From Rhodococcus sp. W8901 (GTDB lineage Bacteria; Actinomycetota; Actinomycetes; Mycobacteriales; Mycobacteriaceae), in NCBI RefSeq assembly GCF_013348805.1, contig NZ_CP054690.1, forward strand, positions 1,550,001 to 1,614,000: DNA of 64,000 nucleotides, in the 5' to 3' direction. The notes beneath the pieces are model-generated. The model searched no databases. It was not told the origin of the DNA and saw only the letters and a list, made by a program, of their open reading frames with translations. Below, one piece after another: positions 1-9,766 of this stretch (positions within the stretch are counted from its first letter, which is position 1; each line of letters starts with the position of its first letter). The position numbers were made by a program, and so were the translations under genes.

Positions 1-851
1 CGCGCGATCGAGGCCAGCGAGTCGCCGCCCAGCGCGACGACGCAGCGGTTGTCCGGCGCGTGCTCGAGCGTGCCCCACGCGGCGTCCACCATCGGGGCGA
101 TCTCGTCGATCGGCGCATCGAGCAGTACCCGCGCCCGGACCTGCGTTACGGCCCGGCTGACGCCGCGCGCGACGAACTCCGCGGCGCCACCCGGCGGCAG
201 TTCGCGGGGCGTGAATCGCGGGCCGGTCGGAATCTTGGGTTCCATACGGTCGACGCGGAACGACCGCCAATCGTCGCGCGTGACATCCCACGCGACCAGG
301 TACCAGCGCAGCCCGGAGCGGACCAGCCGGTAGGGCTCCACCTCACGGCGGCTCTCGCTGCCGCCGTGGGCGCGGTAGTCGAACCGGAGCCGCTCGTGGT
401 TGTGGCACACCGACGCGATCGCCGACAGCACCGATGCGTCGACGGCGCTCGGTGCAGGCTCGCGGTGCACCACGTCCACCTGCAGTGACTCGAGGCGGTG
501 CCGCAGCCTCGACGGCATCACCTGCCGCAACTTGGTCAGTGCCCGCACCGACGATTCGCCGATCCCGACGACCGACCCCGTCGCGCCGGACTGCAGGCCG
601 AGGGCAACTGCGAGGACCTCGTCGTCGTCGAGTAGCAGTGGCGGCATCTCGGCGCCCGCGCCGAGGCGGTAGCCGCCCCCGACGCCGACCGTCGCGTCCA
701 CCGGGTAGCCGAGGCCGCGCAGCTTGTCGACGTCGCGCCGCACGGTGCGCGGCGTGATGTCGAGCCGTTCGGCCAGTTCCTCGCCCGACCAGTCCCGGCG
801 GGTCTGGAGCAGGGACAGCAATCGCAGCAATCGTGCCGATGTTTCCCGCAT
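1..851 (-). CDS. WYL-domain transcriptional regulator (YafY type), 3' end outside window
   Basis: A DNA-binding regulator, incomplete because it runs off the left edge; about 283 residues are visible. Residues 5-60 form a DeoR-like winged helix (EELAERLDITPRTVRRDV). A WYL domain follows, with its core at about 171-204 (VEPYRLVRSGLRWYLVAWD). WYL domains usually sense a small ligand. The start chosen is the ATG at 851; another in-frame ATG lies 12 bases upstream at 863. The gene is divergent from the ABC exporter at 953, and two inverted repeats lie between them, so control of that exporter is likely but inferred. Confidence 0.88.
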   Translation of the reverse strand, partial: MRETSARLLRLLSLLQTRRDWSGEELAERLDITPRTVRRDVDKLRGLGYPVDATVGVGGGYRLGAGAEMPPLLLDDDEVLAVALGLQSGATGSVVGIGESSVRALTKLRQVMPSRLRHRLESLQVDVVHREPAPSAVDASVLSAIASVCHNHERLRFDYRAHGGSESRREVEPYRLVRSGLRWYLVAWDVTRDDWRSFRVDRMEPKIPTGPRFTPRELPPGGAAEFVARGVSRAVTQVRARVLLDAPIDEIAPMVDAAWGTLEHAPDNRCVVALGGDSLASIA

Positions 852-870
852 GCATCGCAGCATCCCATCG

Positions 871-895
871 ATTGCGGACGTTAGGTGTCCGCAAT
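871..895. promoter_or_regulatory. Candidate operator: 9-bp perfect inverted repeat
   Basis: ATTGCGGAC (871-879) is repeated inverted as GTCCGCAAT (887-895) around a 7-base spacer. It sits 20 bases upstream of the WYL regulator start, between that gene and the divergent ABC exporter. An operator for the WYL protein is the simplest reading; it is an inference. Confidence 0.55.
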
Positions 896-903
896 TGCTC
901 CTA

Positions 904-937
904 GTTTTCGTGGCGAGAGGGAACGAACCACGAAAAC
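904..937. promoter_or_regulatory. Second inverted repeat upstream of ABC exporter
   Basis: GTTTTCGTGG (904-913) and CCACGAAAAC (928-937) form a perfect 10-bp inverted repeat with a 14-base spacer. It ends one base before the ribosome-binding site of the GTG start at 953. It could be an operator or a 5'-leader hairpin that masks the binding site. Confidence 0.5.
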
Positions 938-952
938 GGGGAGGTACGGACC

Positions 953-1921
953 GTGCACGCGATGATCCGCACGGAGGCGTTGACCAAACGCTTCAAGCAG
1001 GGCAAGAACACGGTGGACGCGGTGGTGGACGTCGATCTCGAGGTCGCCGACGGCGAGTTGGTGGCGCTGCTGGGCCCGAACGGGGCCGGCAAGTCGACGA
1101 CACTGCGGATGCTGACGACACTGCTGGCGCCCACGTCGGGCCGCGCGAGCGTCGCCGGATTCGACGTCAGCGCCGACCGCGACGAGGTCCGCCGCCGGAT
1201 CGGCTACGTCGGGCAGGGCAGCGGGGCCGGCCACAACCAGCGGGTGCGGGACGAGTTGGTGACCCAGGGCCAGTGCTACGGCATGACGAAGGCGGCGTCC
1301 GGGATCCGGGCCGACGAACTGCTCGACGCCCTGGACCTCGCGGACCTCGCCGTCCGCAAGGTGAGCACGCTGTCGGGCGGTCAGCGCAGGCGCCTCGACA
1401 TCGCCCTCGGGCTGGTCCACCGGCCGCCGCTGCTGTTCCTGGACGAGCCCACCACCGGTATGGACCCGCAGAGCCGGGCCAACCTGTGGGAGCACATCCT
1501 GCGGCTCCGGGCACAGATGGGCACGACGATCGTGCTCACGACGCACTACCTGGAAGAAGCCGACGCGATGGCCGAGCGGGTGATCGTCATCGACCGCGGC
1601 ACGGTGATCGCCGACGATACAGCGACCGCCCTGAAATCCGATCTCGCCGGTGACCTGCTGACGATCGGGCTGGACGAGCCGGCGGCGGCGAGCCGGGTCG
1701 CGGGTCTCGCGGAAACGCTCGTGACGGTCCGCGACGTCGAGGTGACCGGTGCCACCGTGCTGGTGCGGACACGGCAGGGCGACGTGACCCTGCCCGAGCT
1801 GCTGCGGGTCGCCGAGGAGCGCGGCCTGCGCGTCGCGACCGCGGAGATCACCCGCCCCACCCTCGACGACGTGTTCCTCGGCCTCACCGGCCGCAGCCTG
1901 CGCGAGACCGCTGCGGCGTGA
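953..1921 (+). CDS. ABC transporter ATP-binding protein, DrrA (daunorubicin resistance) type
   Basis: The ATPase subunit of a two-gene exporter. In 322 residues it shows Walker A at 41-49 (GPNGAGKST), the signature LSGGQ at 140-144, Walker B ending LFLDEPTTGMDP at about 161-172, and the longer C-terminal tail usual for DrrA proteins. The GTG start at 953 has GGGAGG 8 bases upstream; the in-frame ATG at 962 is less well placed. The stop overlaps a possible GTG of the permease frame. The substrate cannot be told from sequence. Transcription is probably controlled by the divergent WYL regulator. Confidence 0.92.
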   Translation: MHAMIRTEALTKRFKQGKNTVDAVVDVDLEVADGELVALLGPNGAGKSTTLRMLTTLLAPTSGRASVAGFDVSADRDEVRRRIGYVGQGSGAGHNQRVRDELVTQGQCYGMTKAASGIRADELLDALDLADLAVRKVSTLSGGQRRRLDIALGLVHRPPLLFLDEPTTGMDPQSRANLWEHILRLRAQMGTTIVLTTHYLEEADAMAERVIVIDRGTVIADDTATALKSDLAGDLLTIGLDEPAAASRVAGLAETLVTVRDVEVTGATVLVRTRQGDVTLPELLRVAEERGLRVATAEITRPTLDDVFLGLTGRSLRETAAA

Positions 1922-1974
1922 CCGCCGATCCTTCGACTCGATCCGACATCCAGACCCGACCAAGGAGACCACTC

Positions 1975-2718
1975 ATGCCCGGCATCGTCCGCGACAGCGG
2001 CATCGTCATGGCCCGCGAACTGCGACCCACGCTGCGTGACCCGGTGAGCGTCGTGTTCAGCCTGGCCCAGCCGCTGATCCTGCTCGCCCTGTTCGGCCCG
2101 CTGTTGAAGAGCGTCCCCGGGATGGGGGAGAGCGTGTGGAACTGGTTCATCCCCGGCGTGCTGGTGATGATCGCGATCTTCGGCACCTCGATGACCGGTT
2201 CGAACCTGCTGATGGAGATGCAGCAGGGCTCGCACGAACGGATGCTGGTGACGCCACTGCACCGCTCGTCGCTGCTGATCGGGCGGGCCGCGAAGGAGAT
2301 GGTTCCCCTTGCCGCGCAGGCGATCCTGATCATCCTGGTGGCGCTGCCGCTGGGCCTGGACGTCGATCCGCTCGGCGCCGTGATCGGCATCGTGTTGCTC
2401 GGGGTGTTCGGTGTGGGGCTCGGTGCGCTGTCCTACGCGCTCGCGCTGGCGGTGCGGAACCAGGACTGGATGTTCTGGGTGGTGCAACAGACGTTGATGT
2501 TCCCGATGCTGATCCTGTCGGGCACGATGCTGCCACTCGACGACGCCCCGGGGTGGATGCGCGCCCTCGTCACGATCAACCCGCTCGGCTACGTGGTCGA
2601 CGCGGAGCGGGCCCTGTTCGCGGGCGATCTCGCATCCGGAGCCGTGCTCTCGGGGGTGGTCGCGGCCGTCACCGTCGCGGTCGTGGGACTCGGCGTCGGC
2701 GTCCGGTCCGTGCGATAG
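1975..2718 (+). CDS. ABC-2 type exporter permease, DrrB type
   Basis: The membrane partner of the preceding ATPase. It has 247 residues and about six hydrophobic segments, with an ABC-2 membrane pattern that includes the conserved NPLGYVVDAERALF stretch near the C terminus. The ATG at 1975 is preferred because AAGGAG stands 7 bases before it. The same frame is open back to a GTG at 1918 that overlaps the ATPase stop, which would add 19 residues with no membrane character. With the ATPase it should form a drug or lipid exporter; the substrate is unknown. Confidence 0.9.
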   Translation: MPGIVRDSGIVMARELRPTLRDPVSVVFSLAQPLILLALFGPLLKSVPGMGESVWNWFIPGVLVMIAIFGTSMTGSNLLMEMQQGSHERMLVTPLHRSSLLIGRAAKEMVPLAAQAILIILVALPLGLDVDPLGAVIGIVLLGVFGVGLGALSYALALAVRNQDWMFWVVQQTLMFPMLILSGTMLPLDDAPGWMRALVTINPLGYVVDAERALFAGDLASGAVLSGVVAAVTVAVVGLGVGVRSVR

Positions 2719-2780
2719 GCGGAAGTGGCGTCTGAGGTGCGTTTTCGTGACCCCGCGCCGAGCGCCTATTGTTGGAAATT

Positions 2781-3718
2781 GTGCTTTCCGTCGTCCCACG
2801 CCCCGTCACGGTCCGGGCCCCGTCCAAGGTCAATCTGCACCTTGCCGTCGGCGACCTGCGCGAGGACGGCTACCACGAACTCAGCACGGTCTTCCAGGCG
2901 CTCTCGCTCAGCGACGACCTCTCGGTGGTGCCCGCGGAGACCCTGACGGTCCGGGTGCGCGGGGAGGGCGCGGCGGCGGTGCCGACCGACCGCACGAACC
3001 TGGTGTGGAAGGCCGCGGAACTGCTGGCCGCCGAGGCGGGCATCACTCCCGACGTCGAGATCTCGATCGTGAAGGGCATCCCGGTGGCCGGCGGCATGGC
3101 GGGCGGCAGCGCCGACGCGGCCGCCGCGCTGGTGGCGCTCGACGAGCTGTGGGGCCTGGGCCTGAGCCGTGATGAGCTGAGCGGTTTCGCGGCCCGGCTG
3201 GGCAGCGACGTCCCCTTCTCGCTGCACGGTGGGACCGCCGTCGGCACCGGCCGCGGCGAGAAGCTGCTGCCGGTGCTCTCCCGCAACACGTTCCACTGGG
3301 TGCTGGCGCTCGCGAAGGGTGGGCTGTCGACGCCGACGGTGTTCCGTGAACTCGACCGTCTCCGCGACGAGGGCGATCCGCCGCGGGTCGGTGATGTCGC
3401 GGACCTGATGCACGCGCTCGCGGCCGGAGACGCCGCGGCGCTGGCTCCGCTGCTCGGCAACGACCTGCAGGCGGCGGCGCTGGCGCTGGCTCCCGACCTT
3501 CGGCGCACCCTGCGCGCCGGGGTCACCGCGGGCGCCCTCGCCGGGATCGTGTCGGGCTCCGGCCCGACCTGTGCGTTCCTGTGCGAGGACGCCGACGCGG
3601 CCGTCGCGGTGGGGGCGGAACTCTCGGGTGCGGGAGTGTGCCGCACCGTACGCGTCGCGAGCGGGCCCGTGCCCGGCGCGCGCATGATCGACCCCGAGCC
3701 GGAAGAAGGCAGCCACTG

Positions 3719-3719
<1 letters not shown>
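2781..3719 (+). CDS. ispE: 4-diphosphocytidyl-2-C-methyl-D-erythritol kinase
   Basis: IspE phosphorylates CDP-methylerythritol in the non-mevalonate isoprenoid pathway. The 312-residue GHMP kinase shows APSKVNLHL near residue 13, the ATP-binding glycine loop [16 protein letters not shown] at about 101-116, and the C-terminal [13 protein letters not shown] motif. The GTG at 2781 matches the usual start of the family; the frame also opens at TTG 2769. No clear ribosome-binding site is seen. The stop overlaps the ATG of the ABC-F gene by one base (TGATG), so the two are translationally coupled. From memory, ispE is Rv1011 in M. tuberculosis, which fits the downstream gene order. Confidence 0.95.
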
Positions 3720-5509
<1,790 letters not shown>

Positions 5510-5621
5510 GCCGCGGCGGTGTAGCTGCCCTGCAACGATAATCGCACTACGGACCCCATACGTGCGTGGTGACGGTTAGCCTGCACTTGTACCGTACGGG
5601 TCTGGGCGGAGGGCGGGCATC

Positions 5622-6119
5622 GTGGATCTGGAGGCGATAGCCGAGATCAGTCGGCTCAAGTACCGATACGTGCGTGCCCTCGACACCAAGTCGTGGGTCG
5701 ACTTCGCGGACACCCTCCTGCCCGATGCCACGGCCACGTATGCCGAGCACCTGCGGTTCGATTCGCGGGATGCGTTCGTGTCCTTCCTGCAGGACACCCT
5801 CGGTCCGCACGTGATCACCGAGCACCACTGCGGGCACCCGGAGATCGACGTCAGCGGTGATACCGCGACCGGGATCTGGTACCTGTCCGACACCGTCGTG
5901 GTGCCGGGCGACCAGATGCTGATGCACGGCGCGGCCTTCTACGAGGACACCTACCGGCGGGATGCCGCCGGCCGGTGGAAGATCGCGCACACCGCGTACG
6001 AGCGCACCTACGAGTCGGTGTACTCGCTCGCGGACATGCCGAGCTTCCGCCTCACGTCGAACCGGTGGGCCCTCATCGGCTCGCCGCAGTCCGGAACGGC
6101 GTCCGGGATCGTCCCGTGA
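5622..6119 (+). CDS. SnoaL-like / NTF2-fold protein
   Basis: A 165-residue protein with the pattern of SnoaL_4-type alpha+beta barrels: an N-terminal helix (AIAEISRLKYRYVRALDTKSW), a HHCGHPEIDV strand, and WKIAHTAYERTYE near the C terminus. Such proteins are small-molecule cyclases, dehydratases or binding proteins. The GTG at 5622 is the only early start in frame; the upstream sequence is G-rich but holds no classic binding site. The stop overlaps the start of the next gene by 4 bases, so the two form an operon. The substrate is unknown. Confidence 0.8.
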   Translation: MDLEAIAEISRLKYRYVRALDTKSWVDFADTLLPDATATYAEHLRFDSRDAFVSFLQDTLGPHVITEHHCGHPEIDVSGDTATGIWYLSDTVVVPGDQMLMHGAAFYEDTYRRDAAGRWKIAHTAYERTYESVYSLADMPSFRLTSNRWALIGSPQSGTASGIVP

Positions 6120-6514
6120 CGGATCTCCCCGCTGCCGGCGTCCTGCCGTATCTCACGGTGCGCGGGGCGGGGCAGGCGATCGAGTGGTACCGGAAGGCGT
6201 TCGGCGCCGAGGTGGTGGGCGAGCCGATCGTGATGGACGACGGCCGGATCGGGCACGCGGAGCTGCGGCTGCAGTCCGGGATGATCTATCTGGCCGAGGA
6301 GTTCCCGGAGATGGGGCTCAGCGCGCCGGAGTCGGGCGCCACGTCGGTGAGCCTGATGCTGCCGGTCGACGACACCGACGCGGTGCTCGAACGGGCCCGC
6401 GACGCCGGCGGCAGGGTGGAGCGGTGGATCTCGGAGAACCACGGCCGCCGCAACGCGACGCTGATCGACCCGTTCGGGCACCGCTGGATGCTGTCGGGTC
6501 CGGTCAAGGACTGA
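6116..6514 (+). CDS. VOC family (glyoxalase/bleomycin-resistance fold) protein
   Basis: A 132-residue single-domain VOC protein of the PhnB-like group: PYLTVRGAGQAIEWYRKAFGAEVV at the N terminus, a central acidic stretch MIYLAEEFPEMG, and the C-terminal DPFGHRWML. Members bind a metal and act as lyases, dioxygenases or antibiotic-binding proteins. The GTG at 6116 overlaps the SnoaL-like stop (GTGA). The 3' end overlaps the convergent transporter gene by 11 bases, so there is no room for a separate terminator. Confidence 0.85.
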   Translation: MTDLPAAGVLPYLTVRGAGQAIEWYRKAFGAEVVGEPIVMDDGRIGHAELRLQSGMIYLAEEFPEMGLSAPESGATSVSLMLPVDDTDAVLERARDAGGRVERWISENHGRRNATLIDPFGHRWMLSGPVKD

Positions 6515-7856
6515 CGGGTTCGCGGGTGCCCGGTCGTGGGGCCGGTCGGCTGGTCCGTACCAGGGTTTCCTTGGACAGGAATACTGCGAGGGCGGACAGT
6601 GCAATGAGCCCGATGAAGTACCAGGCGATGTTGTCGGTACGGCCGCCGTTCCCGAGTCCGACGAGCCAGTTCGCCATCAGCGGTGCGGTCCCGGCGCCGA
6701 GGACGGAGCCGAACTGGAAGGTCAGGGAGACACCCGTGTAACGGTCCTGCGTTTCGAACTTCTCGGCGAGGAAAGCGCCGATGGGGCCGTACATCGACGC
6801 CTGGATGATCGGATTGCCCACCAGGAAGCCGATCGCGACCAGCCAGTAGCTGTCGGAGTTGAACAGCGCGAACATCGGGAAGACGAGCACGACGGAAACC
6901 AGCCCGCCGGCGAGCATGATCGGGCGGCGTCCGTATCGATCCGAGAGCCAGGCGAAGAAGGGGATCGCGAAGATGTGGACGACGCTGGAGAAGGTGAGCA
7001 TGTAGAGGGCGTCCTGGCGCGGCACCACACCCTGGGCCGCGACGTACGGAACGACCCAGACGGCGAGCAGCGCCTGCATGAACAGCGGTCCGGCCGTGGC
7101 CAGGATCCCGTACACCGTGGACGCGGGGTACTTCTTCAGAACGCGGAGGATCGGTGTGCCGGTGTGCACTTCACCGGCTGCGCGAGCCTTGGCGAAGTCC
7201 GGGGACTCTGTCACGCGGTAGCGCATGAACAGTCCGACGATCACCAGCGCAGCGGACATCAGGAACGGTACGCGCCAGCCCCAACTGAGGAACTCTTCGT
7301 CCGGAAGCCCTGCAAACAGGGCCAGAATCAGAGTCGCAAGGACAGACCCGGTGGGACCGCCGGTGACGGCGATCGATGCGGCGAGGCCGCGACGATCCTG
7401 CTTCACGTGTTCGGCAGCCATGAGGGTGGCGCCCGCCCACTCGCCGCCGACGGCGAGGCCCTGGATGACGCGGAGGGCGACCAGGATCAGCGGAGCGGCC
7501 ACTCCGATCGTCTCGTAGGTCGGCATGAGGCCGATCGCGACGGACACGAGCCCCATCATCATCAAGGTGATGACGAGAATGTTCTTGCGCCCGAACTTGT
7601 CGCCGAAGTGCCCGAAGAGGATGCCGCCGATCGGGCGCGAGATGTAACCGGCGAGCAGGATGATGAACGAGAGCGTCGACCCCAGTACCGGATCCATCGT
7701 CTCCGGGAAGAACAGCGCAGGAAACACCAAACCTGCTGCGGCGCCGTAGAGCAGGAAATCGTAGTACTCAACCGTCGATCCCAGAAAGCTCGAGACCAGC
7801 GCGCGACGCGAATCCTTCGGCGAGGGATCCGTGTGCGCGGTGTGCGGAAGATGCAT
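6504..7856 (-). CDS. MFS transporter, metabolite:H+ symporter (MHS) family
   Basis: A 450-residue inner-membrane symporter with about twelve membrane segments. The loop 2-3 motif GHFGDKFGRKN and the loop 8-9 motif WLSDRYGRRP, together with the N-terminal SSFLGSTVEYYDFLLYG, are typical of the MHS group (ProP, shikimate and dicarboxylate carriers), which import organic acids or osmolytes. The ATG at 7856 is chosen because GAAGGAG precedes it by 5 bases; the frame continues 9 codons upstream without a binding site. The intergenic region to the divergent flavoenzyme gene holds two palindromes. Confidence 0.9.
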   Translation of the reverse strand: MHLPHTAHTDPSPKDSRRALVSSFLGSTVEYYDFLLYGAAAGLVFPALFFPETMDPVLGSTLSFIILLAGYISRPIGGILFGHFGDKFGRKNILVITLMMMGLVSVAIGLMPTYETIGVAAPLILVALRVIQGLAVGGEWAGATLMAAEHVKQDRRGLAASIAVTGGPTGSVLATLILALFAGLPDEEFLSWGWRVPFLMSAALVIVGLFMRYRVTESPDFAKARAAGEVHTGTPILRVLKKYPASTVYGILATAGPLFMQALLAVWVVPYVAAQGVVPRQDALYMLTFSSVVHIFAIPFFAWLSDRYGRRPIMLAGGLVSVVLVFPMFALFNSDSYWLVAIGFLVGNPIIQASMYGPIGAFLAEKFETQDRYTGVSLTFQFGSVLGAGTAPLMANWLVGLGNGGRTDNIAWYFIGLIALSALAVFLSKETLVRTSRPAPRPGTREPVSP

Positions 7857-7907
7857 GGCACTCCTTCGATGTGGCGACGTCAATCGACGAATCCACAGGT
7901 TCGACTG

Positions 7908-7921
7908 TGTGACGCATCACA
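7908..7921. promoter_or_regulatory. Palindrome TGTGACGCATCACA, candidate operator
   Basis: A perfect 14-bp palindrome, 52 bases upstream of the MHS transporter start and 56 upstream of the flavoenzyme start. Its TGTGA/TCACA half-sites recall CRP-type sites, but the 4-base spacer is two short for CRP/GlxR. A GntR-like or other dimeric regulator is possible. Confidence 0.4.
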
Positions 7922-7929
7922 GCAATCGA

Positions 7930-7950
7930 GCGTGCCGTACGGCGGCACGC
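7930..7950. promoter_or_regulatory. Inverted repeat GCGTGCCG / CGGCACGC
   Basis: An 8-bp perfect inverted repeat around a 5-base spacer, ending 26 bases before the ATG at 7977. It could be an operator of the flavoenzyme gene or a hairpin in its leader. Confidence 0.35.
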
Positions 7951-7976
7951 TCTGGCAGACGACTAGGGTTCCGCGT

Positions 7977-8693
7977 ATGTCCGCCAGGCAGATCCGCGCG
8001 TCGTATCCGGACACTCGTAGTTGGATCCGTGCCATTCCCGGTGCGTCGGCCACCGCGCCCGCCACCGGACTCCCGATGCCCGGCGCCACGGGCGCCGCCG
8101 CGCTGCCCGCCGACCCGGTGGCCCAGTTCCTGGACTGGCTCGAGGAGGCTGTCGTGGCCGGCGTGGTCGAACCGCACGTCGCGACGCTGTCGACGGTGGA
8201 CGAGGCGGGCGCGCCCGATGCCCGCACGCTGCTGCTCAAGGACGTCACCGAGGCGGGATGGTGGTTCTCGTCCGACCGGCGTTCACCCAAGGCGCGGCAG
8301 TTGGACGCTGATCCGGTTGCGGCGCTGACCTTCTACTGGCGGGAGCAGGGCCGTCAGGTGCGGGTACGGGGTTCGGTGGTGCGCGGCGACGCGGACGTCA
8401 GCGCACGGGACTTCCTGGAGCGTTCGGTGACGGCGCGTGCGGTGGCCGCGGCGAGCCGGCAGAGCGAGATCCTCACCGATGTCGCGGAGTACGACGCCGC
8501 GGTGCGGGAGTCGGTGGCCGAGGTGGAGGCCGATCCGTCCTACGTCGAGGACACCTGGCAGGCTTGGTGTCTGGTCCCGGAGACGGTGGAGTTCTGGCAC
8601 GCCGATCCGGGCCGCCGGCACCTGCGGGTGCGGTACCGGCGCAGCCTGGAAGTCGAGGGTGTGAGCTGGGCCCGCGACGCGCTGTGGCCGTGA
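7977..8693 (+). CDS. Pyridoxamine 5'-phosphate oxidase family flavoprotein (PdxH-like)
   Basis: A 238-residue PNPOx-fold protein expected to bind FMN. It shows DARTLLLKDV, FYWREQGRQVRVRGSV and SRQSEI, as in PdxH, which makes pyridoxal phosphate. The C-terminal segment VEFWHADPGRRHLRVRYRR resembles the PdxH end but lacks the exact R-x-H-x-R pattern of the canonical signature, so a different PNPOx oxidase remains possible. The ATG at 7977 has only a weak purine stretch before it. The next gene follows with a 29-base gap. Confidence 0.75.
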   Translation: MSARQIRASYPDTRSWIRAIPGASATAPATGLPMPGATGAAALPADPVAQFLDWLEEAVVAGVVEPHVATLSTVDEAGAPDARTLLLKDVTEAGWWFSSDRRSPKARQLDADPVAALTFYWREQGRQVRVRGSVVRGDADVSARDFLERSVTARAVAAASRQSEILTDVAEYDAAVRESVAEVEADPSYVEDTWQAWCLVPETVEFWHADPGRRHLRVRYRRSLEVEGVSWARDALWP

Positions 8694-8722
8694 ACCGATC
8701 GAGAAGAACATAAGGAGGTCCG

Positions 8723-9760
8723 GTGACGTCGTTCATCCAGACCCGGGTACACGGGAACGTCGCAGAGATCGTGCTCGATCGGCCCAGGGCGCTCAACGCC
8801 CTGGACGCGAGCATGATCCGAGACATACACGCGGCACTGGTGCAGTGGCGCGACGACGACGCGATCGCCGTGGTGCTGGTGACCAGTTCGTCCGAGCGCG
8901 CGTTCTGCGCAGGCGGCGACATCAAGTCGGTGCGGCAGTCTGCACTGGACCGTGACCACAACGCCGTCCACAAGTTCTTCTCCACCGAGTACCAGCTCAA
9001 TGCGCTCATCGCGAACTACCCCAAGCCGTATGTCGCGCTGATCGACGGACACGCGATGGGTGGTGGGCTCGGCATCTCGGTGCACGGATCGATTCGTGTG
9101 GTGACCGAGAAGGCCGGCCTCGCGATGCCCGAGACCGCAATCGGCTTCTTCCCCGACGTCGGTGCCAGCTACTTCCTGCCCCGGCTCACCGGCGCGACGG
9201 GAATGTACCTGGGCCTCACCGGTGCCCGGGCGTCGGGCGCGGACGCCGTCGTCGCCGGTCTGGCTACCCACTTCGTGCCCAGCGACAAGCTCGACGCGCT
9301 CGCCGACGAGATTCGAGCGATTCGCAGCGGCGGAGATGTCGTCGCCACGATCGAGCGTCACGCCACCGAGGCGCCGGCATCGGAGATGGCGGATCAGCTC
9401 GACGAGATCGACCGTGTCTTCGGGTCGGGCAGTGTCGCCGACATGGTGGCGCGGCTGACCGGCGACGACGAGTGGACCAAGGCCACCCGCGAGGCGCTGG
9501 CCACGGTTGCCCCCAGCAGCCTGTGGATCACAGCCGAGTTGGTGCGCCGGGGCGCGGACCTGACCCTCGAGCAGTGCCTGGATCTCGAACTGGCACTCGG
9601 CGCCGAGGTCACCCGCAACGCGGACTTCATCGAAGGTGTGCGGGCCGTTCTGGTCGACAAGGACCGCAATCCGTCGTGGAATCCGCCGTCGGTCGACGAC
9701 ATCGACGCCGAGGCGATCGAGGCGCTGTTCACCGAGGTCACCGCCGAACCGGCGGAGTAG
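8723..9760 (+). CDS. Enoyl-CoA hydratase/isomerase family; probable 3-hydroxyisobutyryl-CoA hydrolase
   Basis: A crotonase-fold protein of 345 residues, the length of 3-hydroxyisobutyryl-CoA hydrolases (plain enoyl-CoA hydratases are about 260). It has the LDRPRALNALD start, the oxyanion-hole segments SSERAFCAGGDIK and DGHAMGGGLGISVH, and the hydrolase-type stretch MPETAIGFFPDVGASYFLPR. The enzyme releases free 3-hydroxyisobutyrate in valine breakdown. A strong AAGGAGG lies 5 bases before the GTG at 8723. Confidence 0.88.
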   Translation: MTSFIQTRVHGNVAEIVLDRPRALNALDASMIRDIHAALVQWRDDDAIAVVLVTSSSERAFCAGGDIKSVRQSALDRDHNAVHKFFSTEYQLNALIANYPKPYVALIDGHAMGGGLGISVHGSIRVVTEKAGLAMPETAIGFFPDVGASYFLPRLTGATGMYLGLTGARASGADAVVAGLATHFVPSDKLDALADEIRAIRSGGDVVATIERHATEAPASEMADQLDEIDRVFGSGSVADMVARLTGDDEWTKATREALATVAPSSLWITAELVRRGADLTLEQCLDLELALGAEVTRNADFIEGVRAVLVDKDRNPSWNPPSVDDIDAEAIEALFTEVTAEPAE

Positions 9761-9766
9761 CCGCGG

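Noticed and set aside
7908-7921. CRP/GlxR site reading of the palindrome TGTGACGCATCACA
   Set aside because: The spacer is 4 bases; CRP and GlxR sites need 6. It is kept only as a generic operator candidate.
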